From Planctomycetales bacterium (GTDB lineage: Bacteria; Planctomycetota; Planctomycetia; Isosphaerales; Isosphaeraceae), in contig DAIDHB010000415.1 of assembly GCA_027452145.1 (NCBI GenBank), positions 1 to 36,807 of the forward strand: a stretch of DNA of 36,807 nt. Reading direction: 5' to 3'. This document shows positions 7,920-15,186 of the stretch, piece by piece (the first letter of the stretch is position 1; every line of letters starts with the position of its first letter). The notes below the pieces were generated by a model that was not told where the DNA came from, did not search any database, and saw nothing but the letters and a program-made list of their open reading frames with translations. The position numbers and the translations under genes are program-made.

Positions 7920-8258
7920 ATGCCTGGAACGACAGCAATCGCATTTGATCGGGACAGTCTGGCCCGGTGGTACGCGCGGCGCCATCTGGAAACCGATACC
8001 GGAGTCGAGCGGATTTACCACTTGCCGACGAATGCCCCCCCGCGGGAAATCCGGTTCCTGGAAGTCAACCGGATGATCTCCGAAACGACGCCTCCCCAAC
8101 CCATCGACTTCGGAGTCGATATTGACAGCGCCAATGCCCACACGCTCTTCGTCCTTGACGTGATCCCGTCCCAATGGGAGGCGATTCGGGACGGCAAAAT
8201 GAGACTTCCCGAGGGTTGGGTCCTGGACGACAAGAGTCAAGAACTTGGTCACCGCTAA
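7920..8258 (+). CDS. Small conserved protein upstream of a HEPN gene
   Basis: This 112-residue protein (FDRDSLARWYARRHLETDTG, then REIRFLEVN, DFGVDIDSANAHTLFVLDV and a PSQWEAI element) resembles small planctomycete proteins found directly in front of HEPN genes. I know no function. The AAGGG ribosome site precedes the ATG and only six bases separate its stop from the HEPN start, so the pair is translated together. The arrangement suggests a toxin-antitoxin-like unit with this protein as the possible antidote, which is an inference from layout alone. Confidence 0.7.
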   Translation: MPGTTAIAFDRDSLARWYARRHLETDTGVERIYHLPTNAPPREIRFLEVNRMISETTPPQPIDFGVDIDSANAHTLFVLDVIPSQWEAIRDGKMRLPEGWVLDDKSQELGHR

Positions 8259-8264
8259 CTCGTC

Positions 8265-8768
8265 ATGAAAAAGGCCCAGGAACTCTGGTGGAAAGAGGCC
8301 CAATCCGATCTTGCGCTCTTCATCCAGCTACGCCGCGCGGGGGCTCACGAATGCCACCTGCTGCACTACATGCAAATGGCGACCGAGAAGCTCAGCAAGG
8401 CTTACTTGTGGCGTTCAGGCCATGCGCCCCCGAAGGTCCATACCGGATTCGTGCGCTTCCTCAGGGCACTCCTCGATCGCTGGGCTGATCTGGACCGCAT
8501 TGCGGTCGTCCTGGGATTTCGGCGACAGGAGGATCTGGACAAATGGGTGCGCAACGTACTGGGATTGGCTTATGCTTTATAGAACATCGCCCCCGCAGAG
8601 GCGGGTGACGGCCCGAATCCCGAGTATCCCTGGCCGCACGAGGCGCCCGCTGACTGCCCGATCGGCCACACATTCGCGTTGTGGAACCAACTGGCCAACA
8701 CCGGACAGGGCCGCAAATTGATCGAGGTGATCGAGCGAGCGATCGCCCGCTTCGACGAGTATGCGTAA
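8265..8768 (+). pseudogene. HEPN-domain protein interrupted by an in-frame TAG
   Basis: Codons 1-105 encode a HEPN-like helical domain (AQSDLALFIQLRRAGAHECH, HYMQMATEKLSKAYLWRSGH, then VHTGFVRFLRALLDR). Codon 106 is TAG (8580-8582). The same frame continues without a shift for 61 more codons, reading GDGPNPEYPWPHEAP, CPIGHTFALWNQL and VIERAIARFDEYA, and ends at TAA 8766-8768. That second part looks like the natural C-terminal half of this family. The gene therefore appears to be broken by one nonsense change, unless the TAG is an assembly error or is read through. HEPN proteins are frequently RNases in toxin-antitoxin and defence systems. The Rx4-6H motif is not evident by eye in the remaining first half. 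Confidence 0.75.
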
Positions 8769-8867
8769 CGGTCCCGAATCCCGTCCGCCGGCATCCGCTG
8801 GGACGGGTGTGGCGATTCCCATGCAGCGACCATCCCGAACACATCCCACCACAAGGGATCACATGAG

Positions 8868-9707
8868 ATGACACAATACATCGACCCCCACATCCACATG
8901 GTCTCCCGCACCACCGACGACTACAAGCGCATGGCGCTGGCCGGGTGCGTGATGGTCAGCGAGCCGGCGTTCTGGGCGGGGTTCGACCGCTCGGGGCCCG
9001 AGGGGTTCCGCGACTACTTCCGCCAGTTGACCGAGTACGAGGGCCGGCGCGCCGGGGCGTATGGGATTGCGCACCACTCGTGGCTCTGCATCAACGCCAA
9101 GGAAGCCGAGAACGTCGAGCTGTCGCGCGAGGTGATCGCCATGATTCCCGAGTTCCTCGACCGGCCCGGCGTGCTGGGCATCGGCGAGATCGGGCTGAAC
9201 AAGAACACCCGCAACGAGGCCACGGTCTTTCAGGAGCACCTCGACCTCGCGGCCCGCACCGGCGAGCTCGTGCTGGTGCACACACCCCACCTGGCCGACA
9301 AGTACCAGGGCACCCGCATGATCCTCGACATGCTGCGCGAGGACAGCCGGATCCCGCCCGAGCGCGTCTGCATTGACCACGTCGAGGAGCACACGATTCG
9401 CGCCGCGCTTGATGCCGGGCACTGGGTCGGGATGACGCTCTACCCGATCACGAAGTGCACCCCTGCCCGCGCCGCCGACATGATCGAGGTCCACGGCACC
9501 GAGCGGATCATGGCCAACTCGGCCGGCGACTGGGGCCACAGCGACCCGCTCGCCGTGCCCGAGCTGATCTTCGAGATGCGCCGCCGCGGCCACGACGAGG
9601 CGACCATTCGCAAGGTCGTGTATGAGAACCCGCTGGCGTTCTTCTCTCAGTGCCACCGGTTCGAGTTCACCCCGCGCGACGCGGCCGTCGAGGCGGTGGT
9701 TTCGTAG
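8868..9707 (+). CDS. TatD-family / TIM-barrel metal-dependent hydrolase
   Basis: The 279-residue protein fits the TatD-like amidohydrolase group, close to COG1099 and the EboC-type hydrolases. It has the metal-binding DPHIHM at residues 6-11, GIGEIGLNKNT (about 104-114) with the conserved Glu, LVHTPH with a metal-ligand His near 143, CIDHVEEHT with another His near 170, and NSAGDWGHSDPLAVP containing the conserved Asp. Length and motif order are normal for a whole enzyme. The substrate is not evident: TatD proteins are often DNases, while EboC-like members serve metabolite export clusters. No ebo neighbours are present. The ATG at 8868 begins shortly after the broken HEPN unit. Confidence 0.85.
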   Translation: MTQYIDPHIHMVSRTTDDYKRMALAGCVMVSEPAFWAGFDRSGPEGFRDYFRQLTEYEGRRAGAYGIAHHSWLCINAKEAENVELSREVIAMIPEFLDRPGVLGIGEIGLNKNTRNEATVFQEHLDLAARTGELVLVHTPHLADKYQGTRMILDMLREDSRIPPERVCIDHVEEHTIRAALDAGHWVGMTLYPITKCTPARAADMIEVHGTERIMANSAGDWGHSDPLAVPELIFEMRRRGHDEATIRKVVYENPLAFFSQCHRFEFTPRDAAVEAVVS

Positions 9708-9712
9708 TTATC

Positions 9713-9824
9713 GGCGAACCGGCGACGTCAGTCGCCGGGTCCTCCTTGAGGCCAGGGCGATCCGCCCTCGGTCAAAAGTTCATGCCGGGGGAAACCACCC
9801 GGCGACTCACGTCGCCGGTTCGCC
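9713..9824. repeat. Double-hairpin inverted repeat element
   Basis: Two 28-base arms (9713-9740 and 9797-9824) are inverted copies with a single mismatch. Each arm is also a hairpin of its own: CCGGCGAC and GTCGCCGG enclose four bases. Between them lie 56 bases of ordinary sequence. This is the architecture of REP/BIME or small MITE-like elements. It lies between the convergent TatD-like and membrane protein genes, so it could also stop transcription from both sides. Confidence 0.75.
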
Positions 9825-9863
9825 AACACCCGGAAAACCACCCGGCGACCGCCAGGCGGTTTC

Positions 9864-11141
9864 TCACGGCGACGGGAAGACCGACGGGGCCCTCGTCCGG
9901 CGGCGGAACGCGGATGCGGTGGGGCGGCGGACGGCCAGCGTCGGGCGGAACATCATCGCAATCGCCAGAGGCAAGTACAGCATCACCAGCGCCCCGCCCT
10001 TGTCCAGGTACCAGAACTGGCTGGCGGCCAGCAGCGCGGCAGACAGCGCGATCAACTCGGCGAGGTTCTTCTCGGCCGGCCAGAACATCGTGCCGAGCGC
10101 CAGCAGCAGGTAGGCGATCAGCACGGGCAACCGGAAGCTGGAATCGATGCTGGCCCAGAAGCTGCCGGCGGCACCGGGCTCGTAGTGGGGCAACAGCCCG
10201 ACCTCGACGATGCTGCGCGCGCCCAGTGCGCGCGCCCAGGCCGTCAGGCCGCTCACGCCGTGGGCCAGGAGGAAGCAGCCCGCCACGACGCCGATCGCGA
10301 CCAGGATGAATCGCAAGGCGCCCCGGCCCAGGTAGAAGCCCAGCCACAGCGGCACCAGCCCCAGGCAGGCCGGGACCCAACCCGCGGCCAGGCCGATCAA
10401 CGCGCCCGCCAGCGCTGGCCGGGTGTACCAGAACACCGCCCCGACGATCAGGGCCGAGGCAATGAGCTGCCCGCTATCGACGAGCGACATCCGCGTGTAG
10501 GGCAACAGCAGGTAGCACGCCGCCATCGACATGCCCGTGATCGGCCGGTCGAAGAGCCGCCAGCCGATCCCCAGCAGGCCCAGCGAGAGCGCCAGGTGGG
10601 CCAGCACGGCGATCACCCGCCCGGCGATGACGTGCGGCCGCTCCTGCTTGAGGGAATCCGGCAAGGGCGAGTTCTTGATGATCTTCTGGACGGTCGGGCT
10701 ATTTCCGCCGGGTGCCACGCTCGGCCGATCCTCGCGGTCGGTCGGCTGCGCCGGGTTCCGCGCCGCACCCTCCTCGACCGGCAGGATCACCGTCTCGGCC
10801 AGGAGCAACCCGAGCAGCCCGACCGACAGGCACAACAGCCCGGAGGCGTTCAGGTTCGGCTCGAGCAGCGGCCGGCGGGTCAGTCCCAGGTCGAGCAGGC
10901 ACCGCAGGAGCCACAGCCCCGACCCGACGAACAGCCAGATATAGGCCGACCACGGCACGCCGCCGGCGCGCCCCATGGTCATGAGCGTGCCCGGCACCAG
11001 GGCGAACAGCAGCACCAGGTCGAGGTTCCGGACGCTCAGGAACCGGCTGAACTTGAAGAACAGCGTCAAGCACGCGAGGACCGACAGGAACAGCCAGGTT
11101 TCCCAGCCGAGACCCAGGGCGGAGTCGAGCGAACCGTCCAC
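9864..11141 (-). CDS. Multipass membrane protein of unknown function
   Basis: The 425-residue protein has about ten hydrophobic membrane segments, for example WLFLSVLACLTLFF near the start, LNLNASG-like loops, LLCLSVGLLGLLLAE, VLAHLALSLGLLGIGW and AYLLLALGTMFW near the end. A hydrophilic loop of about 50 residues (roughly 125-175) separates the first four segments from the rest. The layout recalls polyprenol-dependent glycosyltransferase or dolichyl-mannosyl-type proteins, but no catalytic motif is clear, so I do not assign one. The start is GTG at 11141, preceded by GACGAGG. It follows the ribonuclease III gene by 19 bases on the same strand and is probably transcribed with it. Confidence 0.7.
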   Translation of the reverse strand: MDGSLDSALGLGWETWLFLSVLACLTLFFKFSRFLSVRNLDLVLLFALVPGTLMTMGRAGGVPWSAYIWLFVGSGLWLLRCLLDLGLTRRPLLEPNLNASGLLCLSVGLLGLLLAETVILPVEEGAARNPAQPTDREDRPSVAPGGNSPTVQKIIKNSPLPDSLKQERPHVIAGRVIAVLAHLALSLGLLGIGWRLFDRPITGMSMAACYLLLPYTRMSLVDSGQLIASALIVGAVFWYTRPALAGALIGLAAGWVPACLGLVPLWLGFYLGRGALRFILVAIGVVAGCFLLAHGVSGLTAWARALGARSIVEVGLLPHYEPGAAGSFWASIDSSFRLPVLIAYLLLALGTMFWPAEKNLAELIALSAALLAASQFWYLDKGGALVMLYLPLAIAMMFRPTLAVRRPTASAFRRRTRAPSVFPSP

Positions 11142-11160
11142 GGCAGCCTCGTCCGTTCAA

Positions 11161-11886
11161 TCAGTCCGACTCGAAGGGGAGGGGTTCGCCAGCGATCTGG
11201 CACAGCGCATTGAGGGCCGCGTTCTGCTCGGCATCCTTCTTGTTGCGGCCCCAGGCCGGGGCGAACCGGCGCCCGCCGATCCGCGCGGCGATCTTGAAGC
11301 ATTTCGAGTGGTCGGGGCCCTTTTCGTCGAGCAGCAGGTAGCCGGGCGTCTCGCCGAACTGACGCTGCGCCACCTGCTGGAGCCGGCTCTTGTGGTTGAC
11401 GCCGCCCTGGCCGTCCTCGACGGCGTCGATCTCGGGCCCCATGTGGCGGGCGATCAGCCGGCGGGCCGCCTCCATGCCGCCGTCGAGATAGACCGCCCCG
11501 ATCAGGCTCTCGAACACGTCCCCCATCATCGACGACGGCGTCTGGTCGTGCCCGCCCATCCCCTTGCCCATGATCAGGAACTCGTCGATCCCCAGCTCCT
11601 GCGAGATCTTGGCACACGTCCGCCGCGAGACCACCGACGACTTGATCCGCGTCAGGTCCCCCTCGAGGTAGTCGGGGAACCGGCGATAGAGCATCTCGCA
11701 GACGACCGCGCCCAGGATCGCGTCGCCAAGGAACTCCAGCCGCTCGTTCGAGACCAGGCGGTGGTTGGCCCCCGAGGCGTGCGTCAGCGCCTCGCGGAGC
11801 AGGCCCTGGTCGCGGAAGCGGTAGCCCAGGACGTCCTGGCACCCCTCGAGCAGTTCGGAATCGTCGCGTTGAATGGTGCGGCCCAT
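11161..11886 (-). CDS. rnc: Ribonuclease III
   Basis: This 241-residue protein is RNase III, the double-strand-specific endonuclease that processes rRNA precursors and structured mRNAs. The signature NERLEFLGDAIL is at about residues 47-58 with the catalytic acidic residues, and GDVFESLIGAVYLDGG (about 121-136) supplies the second metal-binding Glu/Asp cluster. A double-stranded RNA-binding domain fills the C-terminal third (NHKSRLQQVAQRQF through GRNKKDAEQNAALNAL). The size is standard. It is the first gene of a two-gene minus-strand unit with the membrane protein downstream. Confidence 0.97.
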   Translation of the reverse strand: MGRTIQRDDSELLEGCQDVLGYRFRDQGLLREALTHASGANHRLVSNERLEFLGDAILGAVVCEMLYRRFPDYLEGDLTRIKSSVVSRRTCAKISQELGIDEFLIMGKGMGGHDQTPSSMMGDVFESLIGAVYLDGGMEAARRLIARHMGPEIDAVEDGQGGVNHKSRLQQVAQRQFGETPGYLLLDEKGPDHSKCFKIAARIGGRRFAPAWGRNKKDAEQNAALNALCQIAGEPLPFESD

Positions 11887-11935
11887 TTTGATCTTACCGG
11901 CATGTCGGCCAACGAGTTGCGTTGCAAAGAATCAG

Positions 11936-11962
11936 ACTATAGCCGGCCCCGGGCCTTGTCAA
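11936..11962 (-). promoter_or_regulatory. Possible promoter of rnc
   Basis: On the minus strand a perfect TTGACA (11962-11957) is followed after 15 bases by TATAGT (11941-11936), 50 bases before the rnc ATG. The spacer is shorter than the ideal 17; using the overlapping TAGTCT gives 17. The tethered sigma factor gene starts divergently about 180 bases away. Confidence 0.45.
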
Positions 11963-12140
11963 CCGCCCGGATGCGTCTGTGGCGTTACAATCAGGATGGC
12001 TGCGCGGGCGCGGGATTTCGAAGGAAATCGGGAAAATCGCGTATCCGCGGGCCGCCCTGGCGGGAGTACGTCTTCAAGAAGCCCCGCTCGCGACGGGGAT
12101 TCGCCGGCGATCGATCGGTCGGTCGGGGAGGGGACAGGTC

Positions 12141-14306
12141 ATGCAAGGCGCATTGAGGGGCCCGTTCAGCGGGGCGTTTCTCGATCAGCTCGAACGGCTG
12201 TTCCACCACGGGACGGCCGTCGGCCTCGACGAGGGAGAATTGCTCGACCGCTTCCTCCGGGCCGGGGACGAGCTGGCCTTCGAGGCGCTGCTGGCCCGGT
12301 TCGGCCCGATGGTGCTGGGCGTCTGCCGGCAGTTCCTCCGCGATCCGAACGACATCGACGACGCCTTCCAGGCGACGTTCCTCGTCCTGGTGCGCAAGGC
12401 CGGGTCTCTCAGGCGCCGCGAGCTGGTGGGCAACTGGCTGTATGGCGTCGCCCATCGCGTGGCGTCGCGGTCGCGGGCCGGGTCGGCTCGACGGGGCGCC
12501 CGGGCTCCGCACGGCCACGACGCGGTCGACCGCCTGCCGGCCAGGCAGGACCAGTTGTCCGCCGCCGAGGCCGAGCCGGCGTCGTGGATCCACGAGGAGA
12601 TCCGCCGCCTGCCCGAGAAGTACCGCGCGCTCGTGCTCCTCTGCTACTTCGAGGGCCAGACGCACGAGCAGGCCGCCGCGCGGCTGGGCTGCCCGGTCGG
12701 GACGGTCAAGGGCCGGCTGGCCCGCGCGCGGGAGATGTTGCGCAAGCGGCTCGTCCGCCGGGGCCTGGCGCTCACCTCGGCCGCGATCGGCTCGCAACTG
12801 GCCGAGGCGCCTCTCAATGCCGCAGTCCCCGAACCACTCGTTTTTGCCACGGTGCGCGCCGCCCGCGCGGCGGTCGCGTGCTCGGCCCGGTCGCTCGTCG
12901 CGGCGACCGGCGTGTCGCTTCCCGTCGCCGCCCTAACCGATGGAGTGCTCCAGACCATGGTCATCACCCAGCTCAAGGCCGCCGTCGTGCCGCTGCTGCT
13001 CGCGGGAGTCGTCACCACCGGCGCGGTGCTCGTCGCCGCCGCGCCGCAATCGGGCCGGCCGGGCGAGCCGCAGGCGACAGCCCCGGCGCGGCCGCAGGTC
13101 GCGGTCGATACGGAGAAGTCCGCCCCCGATCCCGAGGAGGGCCGGCGCAAGCTCGCAGTGCTCGACCTTCTCGAGGGCACCCAGCAGCTCTATGACCAGC
13201 TCGCCAGCGACGGCCGCATGCTCAACGCACGGGATCTGCCGAAGCTGAAGAGACTCTCGGAGTCGATCCTCATGGCGAGTTGCGGGCTCGGACCCCTCCA
13301 CGGCTCGCGGGTTGCGGAATACAACGCGCACCGCGGCCGCATGAGGGCGCTGGCCGACCGGATGAAGAAGCTCGCCGAGGATGACACCCGGAAGGCACCC
13401 GACGGCACAACCGCGAACGACGGCGCGGCGCTGGCCGCGAGCTACCTCGCCGAGGCTGAGAAGCTCCTCCACAGCGAGAAGGCGAAGGCGAAGAAGCAGA
13501 GCGTCGAGCCCGACTCCGGGACGGCGTCCAGGAAGGAACCCGGGCCCGGGGCGGGAGCGTCTGGAGCGTCCGGAGCGTCCGGAGCGGGCGGGATGGCTGC
13601 CTCCGCGGGCCAGCCCGGCGGCGCGGACGGCCAGCCCGCGGCGAAGGGCGAGCCGCCGGCCGGTCAGGGCAACATGGCCGCCATGACCACCATGATGCAG
13701 AATCAGATGAGGAATCAGATGGCCATGATGGGCGGCGGCGGAGGTGCCGGCGCGGGCGGCGCGGCCTCCGGCGAGCCGGGCGCCGACCTCCGCGACCGCG
13801 TCGAGATCGCCCAGCTCGCTTCGGTCCTGGCGACCCTCGGCGCCAACTCGAAGGATCAGGCGGCGCTCAAGCGGCTCGATGAGCTGGAGGGGTTCTCGGT
13901 CCCCTCGCCAACGACGTTGAAGGCCGTCCTCGACCAGATCCGCTCGTCGCTCCGGGGCTCGAAGGGGAACACCGCCGTGCCGGTCTTCGTCGATCCCCGG
14001 GGGCTCGAGCAGGCCCGGGTGACGCTCGATTCGCCGATCAACCTGGATGTCCAGGGCCTCCCGTTCAAGACGGCGCTGCGGCTGACTCTCAGGCAACTGG
14101 GGCTGGCCTACTGCGTCCGCGACGGCGTGCTGTTCATCAGCTCGTACGAGGGCATCCGCGAGGAGCTGGCCGAGGCCGCCGGTGAGCTCCGCGGCCAGAA
14201 CCAGAACAACCTGGACGCGATCATTCAATCCACGCGGATGGGCAGCGGGATGATGGGCGGCTTCGGCGGCATGGGCGGCGGGATGATGGGCGGCGGAATG
14301 CGCTGA
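12141..14306 (+). CDS. Membrane-tethered ECF sigma factor with secretin-N-like C-terminal domain
   Basis: This 721-residue protein begins with a full ECF sigma factor. Region 2 includes DPNDIDDAFQATFLVLVRKA near residues 71-90, and region 4 includes LPEKYRALVLLCYFEGQTHE and PVGTVKGRLARAREMLRKRL at about 155-213. After a linker comes one membrane segment at about 279-297 (VVPLLLAGVVTTGAVLVAA), then a long Ala/Gly/Ser-rich exported stretch. A small domain at about 590-680 (VPVFVDPRG, INLDVQGLPFKTALRLTLRQ, YCVRDGVLFISS) resembles the secretin/TonB short N-terminal (STN) fold, and a Gly/Met-rich tail follows. This is a planctomycete-style sigma factor that probably needs proteolytic release. The ATG at 12141 is chosen for its GGGGAGGGGA site. 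A shorter paralogue lies at 19818. Confidence 0.85.
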   Translation: MQGALRGPFSGAFLDQLERLFHHGTAVGLDEGELLDRFLRAGDELAFEALLARFGPMVLGVCRQFLRDPNDIDDAFQATFLVLVRKAGSLRRRELVGNWLYGVAHRVASRSRAGSARRGARAPHGHDAVDRLPARQDQLSAAEAEPASWIHEEIRRLPEKYRALVLLCYFEGQTHEQAAARLGCPVGTVKGRLARAREMLRKRLVRRGLALTSAAIGSQLAEAPLNAAVPEPLVFATVRAARAAVACSARSLVAATGVSLPVAALTDGVLQTMVITQLKAAVVPLLLAGVVTTGAVLVAAAPQSGRPGEPQATAPARPQVAVDTEKSAPDPEEGRRKLAVLDLLEGTQQLYDQLASDGRMLNARDLPKLKRLSESILMASCGLGPLHGSRVAEYNAHRGRMRALADRMKKLAEDDTRKAPDGTTANDGAALAASYLAEAEKLLHSEKAKAKKQSVEPDSGTASRKEPGPGAGASGASGASGAGGMAASAGQPGGADGQPAAKGEPPAGQGNMAAMTTMMQNQMRNQMAMMGGGGGAGAGGAASGEPGADLRDRVEIAQLASVLATLGANSKDQAALKRLDELEGFSVPSPTTLKAVLDQIRSSLRGSKGNTAVPVFVDPRGLEQARVTLDSPINLDVQGLPFKTALRLTLRQLGLAYCVRDGVLFISSYEGIREELAEAAGELRGQNQNNLDAIIQSTRMGSGMMGGFGGMGGGMMGGGMR

Positions 14307-14333
14307 GCCGCCGCGTCGCCTGGACGGACAGGG

Positions 14334-14379
14334 GCGGGCGAGGGCCGGGCGTCATGGCGCCGGCTCCGCCCGCTTTTTT
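14334..14379 (+). terminator. Rho-independent terminator after the tethered sigma factor gene
   Basis: GCGGGCG (14334-14340) pairs with CGCCCGC (14367-14373), with further G-C pairing inside, and is followed directly by six T residues (14374-14379). It lies 28 bases after the sigma factor stop and separates this gene from the sigma/kinase operon. Confidence 0.75.
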
Positions 14380-14454
14380 GCTGCGCAGGGATTCAGCCAG
14401 TCGCTTCCATTGCGGAAATGACTGATACAAGGGTCTATCTCTCCGCTCCACCTG

Positions 14455-15186
14455 ATGGGTAAAAAGAAGGGCGTCGATGTCTCACATCCGCGGCGAATCG
14501 ACATCTTACCCGTCATGGGCACGAATCAGGGCACAGGCAACTCGGGCAGGAGCCGGCGGTCGGGCCGGACGCCGACGGTCGGGGTCGGGGCCGATCCGGA
14601 CGGCTGGGGCCGCTTCCTGTCCGAGCACCGCGGCAAGCTGCGGCGGATGGTCGCGCTGCGGCTGGACCCGCGGCTCCGCGGGCGGGTGGATCCCTCCGAC
14701 GTGATCCAGGAGGCGTTCCTGGAGTCGGTCGAGCGCCAGCCCGAGTATGCCCGGCAGGCCGACCCGATGCCGCCGTTCCTCTGGCTGCGGTTCCTGACGC
14801 TCCAGCGGCTGCAACTGGTGCATCGCCGCCAGCTCGGCACCAAGGCGCGGGACGCCGCGCGCGAGGTCTCGATCCACGACCGGGCCTTCCCGGCGGCGAC
14901 CTCCGCCGCGCTGGCCGCGCGGCTGCTGGGACGCGACACCCGCGCCAGCGAGGCGGCCATCCGCGCCGAGCGGCGGATGAAGCTCCAGCAGGCGCTCGAC
15001 CGGATGGACCCGATCGATCGCGAGGTCCTGGCGCTGCGCCACTTTGAGCAACTCAGCAACGGCGAGTGCGCCCGGGTGCTGGGGCTGACCGAGTCGGCGT
15101 CGACCAAACGCTACCTCCGGGCGCTCGAGCGGCTGCGGGAGATCCTCGCGGCGCCGGCCGGCGGCGGCGAGGAGGAGTGGCGATGA
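14455..15186 (+). CDS. ECF sigma factor cotranscribed with a Ser/Thr kinase
   Basis: The protein has up to 243 residues and is a soluble sigma-70-family factor of the planctomycete kinase-linked ECF type. Region 2 is visible as GKLRRMVALRLDPRLRGRVD and DPSDVIQEAFLESV (roughly 60-95). Region 4 is visible as LDRMDPIDREVLALRHFEQL and LSNGECARVLGLTESASTKR (about 180-225). The N-terminal 45 residues are a basic Gly/Ser-rich lead. The start is uncertain: ATG at 14455 gives the longest form, ATG at 14515 removes 20 residues, and neither has a clear ribosome site. Its TGA overlaps the kinase ATG, so the two are translationally coupled and the kinase is the likely regulator of this sigma factor. Confidence 0.85.
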   Translation: MGKKKGVDVSHPRRIDILPVMGTNQGTGNSGRSRRSGRTPTVGVGADPDGWGRFLSEHRGKLRRMVALRLDPRLRGRVDPSDVIQEAFLESVERQPEYARQADPMPPFLWLRFLTLQRLQLVHRRQLGTKARDAAREVSIHDRAFPAATSAALAARLLGRDTRASEAAIRAERRMKLQQALDRMDPIDREVLALRHFEQLSNGECARVLGLTESASTKRYLRALERLREILAAPAGGGEEEWR

